Of a stretch of DNA of 64,000 nt, positions 21,400 through 31,536 are shown one piece after another (positions within the stretch are counted from its first letter, which is position 1; each line of letters opens with the position of its first letter). Below the pieces are notes generated by a model. That model was given only the letters and a program-made list of their open reading frames with translations. It ran no database searches and was not told the DNA's origin. The position numbers and the translations under genes are program-made. The stretch spans positions 1-64,000 of the forward strand of contig LLCB01000292.1 of NCBI GenBank assembly GCA_001414345.1. Reading direction: 5' to 3'. The stretch is from Hymenoscyphus infarciens (Eukaryota; Ascomycota; Leotiomycetes; Helotiales; Helotiaceae).

Positions 21400-24300
21400 T
21401 CTAGATCGCGTAGTCTAGGTTCTAAAAAGTTCTAAAGAAGGGTAAATAACACTAGAGAGGTGCTCTAGGCTATAGAGAGCGTAAACGAGTAAGCTAATTT
21501 ATAAAAGATAGTTTAAAAAGAAGCTCTACTTTTAGAATAGCCTTTATTTTTAAATAGTTTAATAAATTAAAAGAAGATAAAGAAGATATATAAAAGTATA
21601 AGAGAGAGAAGAGAGAAGAAGTAATTAAACTATCTTAAGAGATAGATCTTTATAAAGAATTTAGTCTTAGTATAGACCTTATAAAAGAGTTCCTTAGATC
21701 TAGGTCTAAAGAGGAGTTAAGGCTTTCTCTTAGCCTTAGCTAATAGCCTTAGGTCCTTATTATTTATAAGCTTATAAAAGAGTAAGTAGAATTATATCTT
21801 TATCTTCTTATATTTATAGTTCTCTAACTCTAGAAGTATATTAAAGTAGAAGAAGTAAAGGTAGTATACTATAAAGTCTTTATAGCTAGTATAAGCTATA
21901 ATTAGCTAAGCTAGAACCTCTCTTAGTAGCTTAAGAGTCTTAGGCTTTAAGGACTAGGAAGTAAGACCTAGCCTTTTATAAGTATCTAGAAGCATAGTCT
22001 ACTAGAGTTAATTTATAAGCTTAATTCCTATCTTCTTAGTCTTATAATTAAGTATAGTAGTATAGAGTAAGAAGTAGGAGCTAGAAGAAGAAGTTAAGTA
22101 AGCTACTTTCTTTATAGCTTTATTAACTATCTTATTACTATAGATTCCTATATAACTAGGGTACTATCTTAGTTAAATTTTCTTAGGATATAGCTAAGTA
22201 AAGTTAAAGACTTTATTAAAGGTTCTTTATACTATATTATAAGACTAGTAAGTTAGTTAAAGTATAGCTTTAAGGTTATTAAAGTAAATCTAGTATTTTA
22301 TAGCTAAGGTCTAAAAAGGGGATCTAAGAGTAAGTTTAAGGCTATATAGAGTAGCTTTCGCTTTTATATTATAAATTTCTAAGGTTTTACTAAAAGAGAA
22401 GAGCTTTATATTTAATATAACTACTTCTTTTATATAGTATATATCTTTACTAGTACTTTTATTATTTAAGTAAAAGCTATTAGTAAATATAACTAAGTTT
22501 ATAAAAGAGACTAAAGTAAGGAATTTAAGGAATTTAGCTTTATAGGATTCTTTATTACTATTAGAGCTTAAGTCTACTATCTTAAAAAGATAGGTTTATT
22601 AGTTAAATCTTCTATTTTATAAAGAGTTTTAAATTAGATTAATTTCTTCTAAGAGAGAGAGAGGTTAAGAGGACTAGTAGATAAGCCTAGTCTTTAAGTA
22701 AAGGTTATTTAAGTATTACTTAAGTAGGTAAGCTAAGTCGAGATATTAAGTTCTAGCTTTAAAAGCTTTATTTTTAGTAATAAGAGTAATCTTAGTAGCT
22801 AATAAGCTAGATTTTATAAGAAGTATTAAAATAGAGGTAGTTTTATAGACTAGGAGAATAATTCTAGTATACTTTATAACTACTTTGTCTAAGAGTATTA
22901 GGTAATAGCTAATCTAGTTATTTATAGAGCCTATACTACCTATTTTCCTTATATAGCCTAGGTACTAGGTCTTATATCTAAAGTAGGTAATTAAAAGGAT
23001 ATAAGCTATAGTAGCTTATTTTAGAAGGTATAGAGAGGATCTCTTTACTATATTTATTATACTTTTAAGAGTATTAGCTATAAGTATAGCTTTACTAGCT
23101 ATTCTTTTAATATAGCTATAAAAAGTAAGGTAAGAGTTAAAGAAAATATTAAGCTATTAAAGCTCTTTTATAAGCTCTATTATCTTTTCTTTAACTATAA
23201 TAGAGAGAGGAGGTTAAATCTCTCTTCCTTTTTACTTTCTTTTATAAAAGAAGTAGATAAGTTCTAACTTTTTAGTATTAAAGGTAATACTCTTATTTAT
23301 ACTCTACTTAAGTATACTAGTTACTTATTTTATAAGTAGCTTAATATTCTCTATTTTTAAGAGTTTAGAGATAAGTAGTCTAATATTATTAGTATAGCTA
23401 AATCTCTATACTACTAGAAGTAAGCTAACTCCTAGTTTAAAGAGAGGTTAGATATATAGTATAAAAAGGATTAGTAAGATAGACAAGCTTTAAAGGAGGC
23501 TGTATTTAAGTAAGATAGTATTTTTTATCTTTTTATTAAGTTTTACTTTTATAGATCTATTAGTTAAAAAGGAGGAGACCTATTCTACTAAGTAGTATAG
23601 CTATTCTTACTTTCTAAGTCTTTTAATTAAGTAGCTAGAGAGTACTATATTAAAGACTCTCTTAATATTAAGTATAAGAAGAGAGGCTTCTTATTTATCT
23701 ATAAAAGCTAACTTAATATTAAAAGTAAGATAAGTAATAAGGTCTATAATAGCTCTTAATAAGAGAGCACTAAACTAGTTCTATCCTAGAATAGCGTATT
23801 TAATAGCTATCTAAGAGACTTACTTAGTAAGAAGCCTTTTAAGCCCTTTTCTAAGAACTAAGAGTAGTATAATTAACTAGTATACTTAAGAGAAAGATTT
23901 ATCTTTCTTATTAGACTTTAGAATAATAGTAATAATAGTAGTATAAAAGATCTTTAAGTAAAAGTCTATCTTAATATAGCTTTTAAATAAAGAGAGAATA
24001 AGGCTTAATATTTATAGCTAGGCTATTTTAAAAACCCTTATTATAAGCTTATCCTCTCTTAGTATAGTTAAAGCTTTACTAAGAATTAATTTCTTAACCT
24101 TATATAAAGTAAGGTTAGCTTATAAGAGAGACTAGGAAGTAGTAGTTAAGGTATTAAATAGAATATCTCTAATCTTAGCCTTATTTATAAGTAGCTCTTA
24201 TACTAGGATCTTTTACTTTTCTTAAGTAGTAAAGCCTAATTAGCCTCTTAAGTCTTTTAAAAGTAGAGACTTATAGACTCTAGTACTCTAGTACTACTTA

Positions 24301-27100
24301 TAAATCTTAAAAACGTCTTTACTTCTTATTATCTTATTAATTAGACTATAGAAGTATTCTCTCTTTACTTTCTAGATCTTTTATTTTAGACTCTTTTAAA
24401 AAGACTTTAAAGCTTATAGGTTTATTCTATGTTTTTATACTTACCTAGCCTTAGTAGCTACTACCTAGTACTTCTTATTCTACTAAAGGTGTCTAAATCT
24501 ATAACCGAGTCTTTACTTAGTACTATAAAGATATATACTATATATACTCTTAGTAATAAATCCTACTAAGGCCTCTAGTAAATCAGTATTTAGTTACTCT
24601 ATAAGTTTAAATAGCTATTATATTTTAAGCTTACTTTAAAGAGTTACTTTAAAGATTTTAGTATTAAGAGTACTAAGCTTTAAAAGTAGGTCCTTCTCTA
24701 TTAGATTTCTTATATATAAAAGCTAAGTAAGAAGTAGAAGGTAATCTAAGCTATATTTAAAAGAGAGGTCTACTTTAGTAGAGGCTCCTCTTTAAAAGAG
24801 GTTATTAAAGTAAAAGGTAAAGTTAAGAGTATTACTAAAGTTATATATTTATATTTTAGAGAGAGTAGAAAGTTATAGCTCTCTATCCTCTACCTAGCTA
24901 ATAAGTAAGAAGGCTTATATACTTTCTTAGCTAAAGAAGTCTAGTTACTAGAGCTAGTTCTTTAAATTTAAGTTTCTAGCTATAAGAGTATTTATAGTAT
25001 AGATATATTCTAAGTTAAGAATAAGGTTAATAGCCTCTCTAGCACTCTTAGTATTTAAAAGAGTATTATATATATTAAGAATATATAGTAAAAAATCTTA
25101 AAAGAGAGTAATCTTAATATAAATAAGATCTTAGTAATTAAGTAAGAGTATAATTAGCAATTATTAGCTTAAGAGGATATCTACCTTTTTCTATATAAAA
25201 GTAAGTATTTAAGAGAGGTTCTTATTCTAGTTATAAATAGATAAAAAGTAGATATAGTTTAGATAGCATCTTATAATCTAATATTTAATCTCTCTTTAAT
25301 AAATATATAGTTCTTATATAAGAACTATATCTACTTATCTAGAGTAAGTAAGTTAGAGAGCTAGCTTTTAGTACTTATTAGACTTATATATATTAATTTA
25401 TAAGACTTAAAAAGAGTATTATTTAAGAGGTCTTTATCTACTTATAGAAGAGAGAGATCGAGGTAGGTGTTAGAGCTCTTAGGTTAAGAGATAGAGTATA
25501 AAAGTAGAGAAGAGGAGGTGTTTAGAATAGCCTTCTTACTTAGCTAAGAGTTTAAAGAAGGAGAAGCGGTAGTAGAATAGTCTATTTCTATATCTATAAA
25601 ACTATAAGGTAAATTGTTCTCTTTTCTTAGTTATTTCTTAGAGTATATTTATTAAATAGATCTTATATTCTCTACTAAAAGTAGAGGTGTAGTAGCTTTT
25701 AGCTAGAGTTAATATATAATATTATCTAAGGTATAAGAACTACTATAGTATAGGCACTTTAATCTATATTAAGAATACTTAATATATTAAGAGTAGAAGT
25801 CTTTTAAGTAATTTATACTACTATAAAAGTAGTATTATTAGCTTTTATTATAATTCTAGGTATTATACTATTACTAGTACTTTAAGTACTAAATTATAGT
25901 AGACTTCTTTAAAAGGTACTTAAAATAGACTCTACTACCTAGAATTAAGATTATATTTAGAATAGTAGAAAGGCCTCTTATATTCTCTTCTTTAAAAAAG
26001 ATAATCTAAGTAGTATAGAATAGGTTATTTAAGAGAGAGCTAGTAGCTATATAAACTCTTATAAAGTCGGCTATAATATATTCCTTAATTACTAATACTA
26101 CTACTTTAGAAGTAGTAAGAGCTAAGGTTAATTAAATTACTTCTACTTAAGTAATCTAGATAGATTCTACCTACTAAGAGATATTTAAAATATAGAAAGC
26201 TATTTAGTCTTATAAAAGCTCTATTCTAGTAGTACTAAAAAGAGTTTATATACTAGCTTTTTTTATTAAAAGAGATTATAAAGCTTCTTTATTTTTAGAG
26301 ATAATAATAAAGCTAGAATTAACTAAGAGTACCTTATATACTAGGTCTTTATATCTAATTCCTAGGTTATAAAGTACTAGGAAAATAGTATAAGTAGAGT
26401 AGACTCTATCTAAGAAGTTAGGTAGGATTTAGATAAAGAGCTTAAGTCTCTTATTCTTATTCTTTTAAATAGAAAAGAAAGAGTAGAGTAGAGTTATTAT
26501 TATTATTATTATCTTCTTTAAAGACTTAGTAGTTTAAGGTATCTTTTTAGATAATAAGGTATCCTTAGTAGTCTATATATAAGAAATTTTTCGTATAGTA
26601 TTTAAAAAGAAGAGAAGAGTTAAAGAGAGTATAGTAGTATTCTTATATCTTAAGTAAGTATTATAAGCTAAAGAAAGAGGAGGTAAGGTTCTCTTAGTAT
26701 ATACTTCGTAGTAGAAGAGGCTAAGGTTAGTAACCTAGATATAGAAGATTTAAAGAAGGGGTAAGAGATCTAAGAGAGTGCTATTAAGAATAGTGTTTAA
26801 ATAGTAGTCTATAGCTTTTCTAATACCTCTAAAGAAGGTTTAGGCTATAGTGTCTTATTTAAGAGACTTAGAAGTCTTAGAGATAAAGCGTTACTAAATA
26901 GCTAGAATAAGAGGAATTAAGTAAACTTTCTCTCTTTTTATACCTCTTCTTAAAAGCGTAGACGAGGATAGAGGGCCTTCTAGAAGGGACTCTATAGAAG
27001 GAATTTCGCTTCTTAATTAAGTATAAGTAAGATTAGGTGTTTTAGACTAAAAAGTTTAGTCTCTGAAAAAAGGTGGTATTAATAGATTTAGTATACTTAG
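21400..27100 (-). mobile_element. LINE (Tad1/I-like non-LTR retrotransposon), RIP-inactivated, nested in the DIRS-like element
   Basis: The minus strand carries a non-LTR reverse transcriptase around 23200-23600: SSFLTNRSIKVKL, FILYI-PLFKLG, and SYTNN at 23385-23399, which is GYADD after G-to-A changes. Downstream, an RNase H follows: VIFTNSF near 22470-22497 (TDGS box) and LEIYNIKAKATL at 22346-22380 (YDAEA box). A TAAA-like repeat on the minus strand near 21362-21385 is a plausible 3' tail. ORF1 and the endonuclease should lie at about 24-27 kb but could not be read with certainty. Boundaries are approximate to a few hundred bases. Confidence 0.7.
22340..23600 (-). pseudogene. LINE ORF2 remnant: reverse transcriptase and RNase H
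   Basis: The most legible part of the nested LINE. Order on the minus strand is RT fingers/palm (FLTNRS, ILFILYI, YTNN), then thumb, then RNase H (FTNSF, EIYNIKAKATLYSLK). Active-site aspartates are replaced by Asn (YADD to YTNN; TDGS to TNSF), so catalysis is lost. All replacements fit C-to-T/G-to-A change. Confidence 0.7.
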
Positions 27101-27439
27101 AAGGTATATAACACGTATATACGCTCTTTTAAGAGGTTCTAGGTTAAGAGACTCTAGTAACCGTAGCTAGCGACGACTTTAGCACTTTATAAGTAGGTTT
27201 TAAGAAGAGTATATAATAGGATTAGTTAAAGACTTTTAAAAGCAGACTTTATATAAATTAGCCTTTCTATAATTCAATTAATATATATAGAGTATAACCT
27301 AGATCTAAAGCTATTTAAGTCCCCGCTTTTATAACGAATTATAGTAGGCGTTTAAGCGATATAGAGCTCTTATAAGAAGAAGAAGACAGAGTCTTTATTA
27401 ATACTATAATTACGCTAGATTACCTCTTAAGTTCTAGAG

Positions 27440-28010
27440 GCTAGGCTTTAGATTCTATAGCTAGAATAGATTAATAGTCTTAACTTTAAAGCCGCTATAA
27501 AGCTAGCTTTTATAAGATTTCTTTATACTATAGAGATTATATATAAAGACGCTAATTTAGTTAACTATAGAGTTTTCATATATATACGTCTTTAATAATA
27601 AGATATTACTTTTACTAAGAAAGATAAATACATAATTATATATCTACGATTAAGTAAATTAGACTATAAGTATATAAAGATAGAGATATTAGTATTAGAT
27701 ATAAGATTATCTAACTACTCTATAATAATACTTCAAGCGCTATTTACTCTTAACTCTTAACCTCTTATAGTACTACTCTTTCGCTAAGAAAGTAGCTTCT
27801 TTATAAGAAATTAATATATTAGCTCTTTACGCTATCGCCTCTAAATAGTCGGCGTTAATAATAGTATATTATATTTAGAACATAGTCTATATAGAGACAC
27901 TATATAATATACTTCTAATAATAGAGTATTAGATATAAATATTTAGATACTTGAAAAGTAGACTTCGAATACTTTTAAGAGATACTTTACTCTAAGCTAT
28001 TAGAAGTAAT
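27440..28010 (+). pseudogene. Tyrosine recombinase remnant of the DIRS-like element
   Basis: One plus-strand frame reads LKLAFIRFLYTIEIIYKD (recombinase core start, originally like GFLRxGE) and KYIIIYLRLSK. It then gives LFTLNS-PLIVLLFR, SSLRYRL-IVGVNNS, EHSLYRDT at 27878-27901 (originally GHSLRRGA, carrying the catalytic His and second Arg), and TSNTFKRYF at 27963-27988, whose final Tyr codon at 27983-27985 is the expected nucleophile. Spacing from the His box to Tyr is normal for the family. A first-half Arg is less certain. Stops at former Trp/Gln/Arg codons show RIP. This block separates the element from LTR retrotransposons, which carry a DDE integrase. Confidence 0.78.
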
Positions 28011-28233
28011 ACCTTTTAAATAGGTGCTTTTTAATAGATAGAGCTCTCTCTCTCCTAGCCTAGTAGGCTTTAGAAGACCTCTATAGTTAGTAGATAGTAT
28101 ATTCTCTATTATAACTATATTACTTTACTATTTACACTACTTATAGCCCCCTTTTTACTTTTAAAAAGCCTTATTCTTTCTTATATTTATAGTAGCTTCT
28201 CTTCGATTAGTCGAGTAATCTTACTTAAAGTAG

Positions 28234-28407
28234 CTAATAGTACTTACTCTTTTTACTCTTATATTAGTAAGATACTTAGAGAGCCTTCTAATTAGCCTAA
28301 AAAGAAGGTATATAAGAGAGTATAGAGTAAGATACTAGAAGCTAGCTAGTAAATATAGAAATTCTCAAAATAGCCTTAAATACGTATATATAATAAAAAG
28401 TAATAAA
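28234..28407 (+). repeat. Split direct repeat B1
   Basis: 174 bp, matched at the same length by B2 (28640-28813). They share CTAATAGTACTTACTC, GCCTAAAAAGAAGGTATATA and AATATAGAAATTCTCAAAAT. It abuts A2, with a few bases of overlap at the junction (AATAAATAG). Confidence 0.88.
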
Positions 28408-28564
28408 TAGAAAGAGTTTATAATAAATTAAGGAATTAGCTTATTAAGTAAGAGAGAGACATATATATATATATCTCCTCTTATACTAAGTAACTTTTAT
28501 TCTACTAATAATACTTCTTATTACTTTTAACGTCTTATTTAGTATTAAGCTCTTTTTTAATCTT
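28403..28564 (+). repeat. Split direct repeat A2
   Basis: Second copy of A1, positioned between B1 and B2 as expected for the right end of a PAT/Ngaro-type element. A 75-bp segment (28565-28639) lies between A2 and B2. Confidence 0.85.
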
Positions 28565-28639
28565 ACTCTTATACCTCTTCGCGATACGCTTACTAGGATT
28601 AGTTAGTACTTTTTTAGCTTCTTAAATAAGTACGATAGA

Positions 28640-28813
28640 CTAATAGTACTTACTCTTTTTACTCTTATATTAGTAAGATACTTAAAAAGCCTTCTAATTA
28701 GCCTAAAAAGAAGGTATATAAGAGAGTATAGAGTGAGATACTAGAAGCTAGCTAGCAAATATAGAAATTCTCAAAATAGCCTCAAATACGTATATATAAC
28801 GAAAAGCGATAAA
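28640..28813 (+). repeat. Split direct repeat B2 (right end of the DIRS-like element)
   Basis: Second copy of B1. Similarity ends at 28813 (GCGATAAA), directly before the right LTR-like repeat starting at 28821. B2 retains more CA/CG (AACGAAAAGCGAT) than B1 (AATAAAAAGTAAT), i.e. slightly less RIP. Confidence 0.88.
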
Positions 28814-28820
28814 ATATATA

Positions 28821-29159
28821 TAACTATAGAAGAGGTATATAAGAGTATATTTAATATATATAAATACTAGACTCTAATATAAAAGAAAAGGCTAAACTAG
28901 CCTTTTCTAACTCTAGAAGTTAATAGCTATATATAAGAGGTTTTAGATAATATAAAAAGAGGTATAAAACTAAATAATAATATATATTAGCTAATATAAA
29001 AGCCTAAACTCTATAAAGTACGTCTAAAAGTCTAGATAGACGTATAAACGTATATAACCTTCCTAAATTAGATAATATAAAACAATAACTACTAAAAGCT
29101 AAATATACTATAGCTAAACCTTAGATACAGCAGGTACTCCTAGCTATCTAGAATAGCCT
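28821..29159. repeat. Terminal direct repeat, right copy (LTR-like)
   Basis: Uninterrupted partner of 14491-15290. It ends at AATAGCCT, after which normal-GC host sequence starts at once with CATA (29160-29163). Confidence 0.72.
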
Positions 29160-29231
29160 CATAAATGCTCACGAGTATCACACTCTCCCCCCTCAGTTCC
29201 TCTTTAGCAGAGCCCAGGATAGCCAACCATC

Positions 29232-30268
29232 ATGTCTGGACAGCCATCCTCGTCCGCCACCAGCCACTCGCCCTTGCTGGGCCAGAGAGTAACATCTCAA
29301 ACTCCACCCTTCTACCTCCAAGTTGCGTATTTCATCAGCGTATGGTGTTTCAAAGTAGCCATGGCTATTGGGTTGGCAGCTCGTCGAGTCTTTGGATTTA
29401 TCACCCGGAGATCACGAAATGATTCAAATTCAAATGAATTAATTCCCGAAAACAAACGCTACGCTGCCAGACCTCGCCTCATAAATCGTATATTCCGGCC
29501 GATGTCCACGGTGGAGGTTGGGCCGTCGCTGACCCGGACACCGATGACGACTTCTGTTCTTTTCTGGCCCAACATTTCCAAATCATCGTCGTCTCGGTGG
29601 ATTATTTCAAAGCGCCCGCTTACCCATTCCCCCTTGCTGTTCACGATATCGCAGCCATTACAAACGCAGTTCTTCAAGATGACACACTTCCTATCGACAC
29701 CACCAGAGTTTCCATGGGTGGATTCTCGGCTGGTGGAAACCTGGCATTTGCAGCAAGTCAGATGGAGAGCCTCAAAGGGCGTATCTCTGCTATAGTGGCG
29801 TTCTTTCCATGTCTAGATTTGGCGGAAAATCTTGACAAGATACCCGAGCGTCGTCCTAAAGAAGCTGGAACGGATGGTCTCAAATCGAGTGCAAATTTTC
29901 CTGCTTGGGCTTATGTTCCTCGTGGGATTGATCTAAGGGATCCTTTACTTTCACCAATCTACGCGAGATGGGAGGATTTGCCAAAGAACGCATACTTGAT
30001 ATGCGGAGAATACGATTTAATGTGTCACGAGGGAAAGAAAATGGCCGAGTCTTTGGTAGATCCCAGAGATGAGAGGAAAGAAATTCCAGGTGTACCGGCT
30101 GGGGATGGTTGGCAGCAAGGTGGTGTGCGGTGGGAATGTGCAAGGGGGCGCTATCATGCTTTTACTAACCCTCCCTTTCCACTTCCCGGTCGGAAAGAAA
30201 GAGAGCGGAGAAAATTTGTGGAGGAAGTGTACAGTCGTGTTGGAGCATGGCTACGAGAAGAGACATAA
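29232..30268 (+). pseudogene. Alpha/beta hydrolase (hormone-sensitive-lipase type), frameshifted
   Basis: The first frame starts at ATG 29232 and encodes a hydrophobic helix (residues about 27-50) and a segment ending KRYAARPRLINRIFRP. Directly overlapping, another frame begins DVHGGGWAVADPDTDDDFC, the oxyanion-hole region, and continues to the stop at 30266-30268. The second part holds the nucleophile elbow GGFSAGGNL, the acid in CGEYDLM and the His in YHAFTNPP, so the catalytic triad is intact. No intron fits between the two frames, because RIFRP and DVHGGGW are adjacent in the DNA. A short frame-shifting deletion near 29496-29503 is the simplest reading. No ATG opens the second frame before HGGGW. 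Family members are carboxylic-ester hydrolases. A sequencing error is the alternative. Confidence 0.7.
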
Positions 30269-30708
30269 GAGTTTTCATGATCATGTTGGTTTGCGGCATT
30301 TGGGAGAAGAGTGTTGTACGTACATAAAGGTTCGCCAACATGCTGTGCCACTAGCTGTACTCGTCATCAACTTGACTTCCTAAAGTGTCCTCCGTGATGC
30401 GTTGCTATATAACACATTGAAGTTGTTCTAGAATTCCGGTCGATATTGTTCAACAAGCGCTTCTTGGCCAATAAACGCCACGGGGGATACCCAACAAGTA
30501 TTTTACGCACATGGGCGAAGGCTTAAGTTGCCATCGGGATTTGCTTTAATGATCGCTACAGTTCCGTGGCCTTCCACCTTTGGTACAGCTGAAAATATAT
30601 CCAAGAACGAGACGTGGCGGCACAGGCAAAACTGTTAGCTGAGTGGTAGAAGCTTAAGAATACCGAGCTTACAACTGTTGGCATAATCGTAAGATACTTC
30701 AACAAACT
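30269..30708. other. Intergenic, no gene recognised
   Basis: Ordinary composition. I see no credible open frame or known element. Confidence 0.4.
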
Positions 30709-31060
30709 TTGCCTGTATTAACAACAAACCAGGGTACACTCATCGCCGGTGCAGTCACAAGCTCTAGCAAAGCGAGTACACTTCAAGCTCCTATTGTGCT
30801 TTTAAGCTTTGCACTCATCTCTTATATTGTTGGTCTTGCTATTTTAATACTAAGCCCGCTTTGGAATGCACCCCAGGACCAAGAAGTTGGGTGAGTGATA
30901 TTTCTCTTTTTGTGCAGGGTTCATTGCGAGTCATTACTGAAGTTTGGATATAGGTTGCACTTATTTTCATCGCGTTTGTACTTTTCTCGGCTTTCGCTTA
31001 TGTTTCTGTTTGCTACTTTATTTATGTTCAAAATGAGGAGTTATTGAAAATTGAATGCGC
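30709..31060 (+). pseudogene. Remnant of a small two-helix membrane protein
   Basis: One frame (to 30890) encodes APIVLLSFALISYIVGLAIL, a clear membrane segment. After a possible intron, another open stretch from 30954 encodes VALIFIAFVLFSAFAYVSV, a second one. There is no ATG at the beginning, and the GTGAGT donor at 30891 does not join the second exon in frame, so an intact gene cannot be built. It is either a decayed gene or an exon set whose first exon I could not find. Function unknown. Confidence 0.35.
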
Positions 31061-31536
31061 AAATAACTGCCTCCTGCTTACACAAGCCGGCCAAGAGTAC
31101 GAAAATACTGCCAGTGGCAGTCTGCCACTGCAGCTACGAAGCGAGAATGTGCTTTTTATTAGGGTTGGTGATTTTACCAGCCACTACACACACAATTCAC
31201 ATGACAATATAATGACACGTGTACCACTGTGCTAGAACTCAATTCCTAACCTAATACGAGGGAAATTGACTTTCGAAACCCCATTGTTGTCCTCTTATTC
31301 TTTGTTCCACTTGGAACGTTTCCGGAAAAATCAAGAACGTCGACCATCTTTCTTTATTGCCTCATATTGCGGATGCTTTTATTTAAATTTGCTGTAGCTA
31401 GATTAATTAGCCAAGAGCAAAGTGCTATATTACGATCGTAAAAGTGGTGGTTCGGTTTCTTCGACTACTATGTTACCCACCAGTACTTACTAACTTTACT
31501 ACCACGCAAGCCAAAAACCCTTCGCCGTTTCGGATA
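31061..31536. other. Intergenic region
   Basis: Holds a perfect short hairpin CAGTGGCAGTCTGCCACTG near 31112-31130 and the probable promoter of the next gene. No gene recognised. Confidence 0.4.

Larger units (their letters stand above)
17694..28813 (+). mobile_element. DIRS-order (PAT/Ngaro-like) tyrosine-recombinase retrotransposon, RIP-inactivated and interrupted
   Basis: The element is bounded by split direct repeats A1 (17694-17855) and B1-A2-B2 (28234-28813). Plus-strand remnants of reverse transcriptase/RNase H and tyrosine recombinase lie between them in the order RT, RH, YR. Removing the nested minus-strand LINE (about 21.4-27.1 kb) leaves about 5.4 kb, a normal size for such elements. 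A gag-like region would fall in 17.9-19.8 kb, where an Asp-codon tract (GACGACGACGACGAC near 18215) is visible but no domain. Numerous stops, frameshifts and C-to-T type changes show that it is dead. DIRS-order elements move by recombinase-mediated insertion of a circular intermediate and make no target duplication. Confidence 0.75.

Noticed and set aside
14491..29159. Single large Ty3/Ty1-type LTR retrotransposon filling the whole island
   Set aside because: The readable integrase-like domain is a tyrosine recombinase, a second enzyme set is on the opposite strand, and an independent A/B repeat system lies inside, so it is a nest and not one element.
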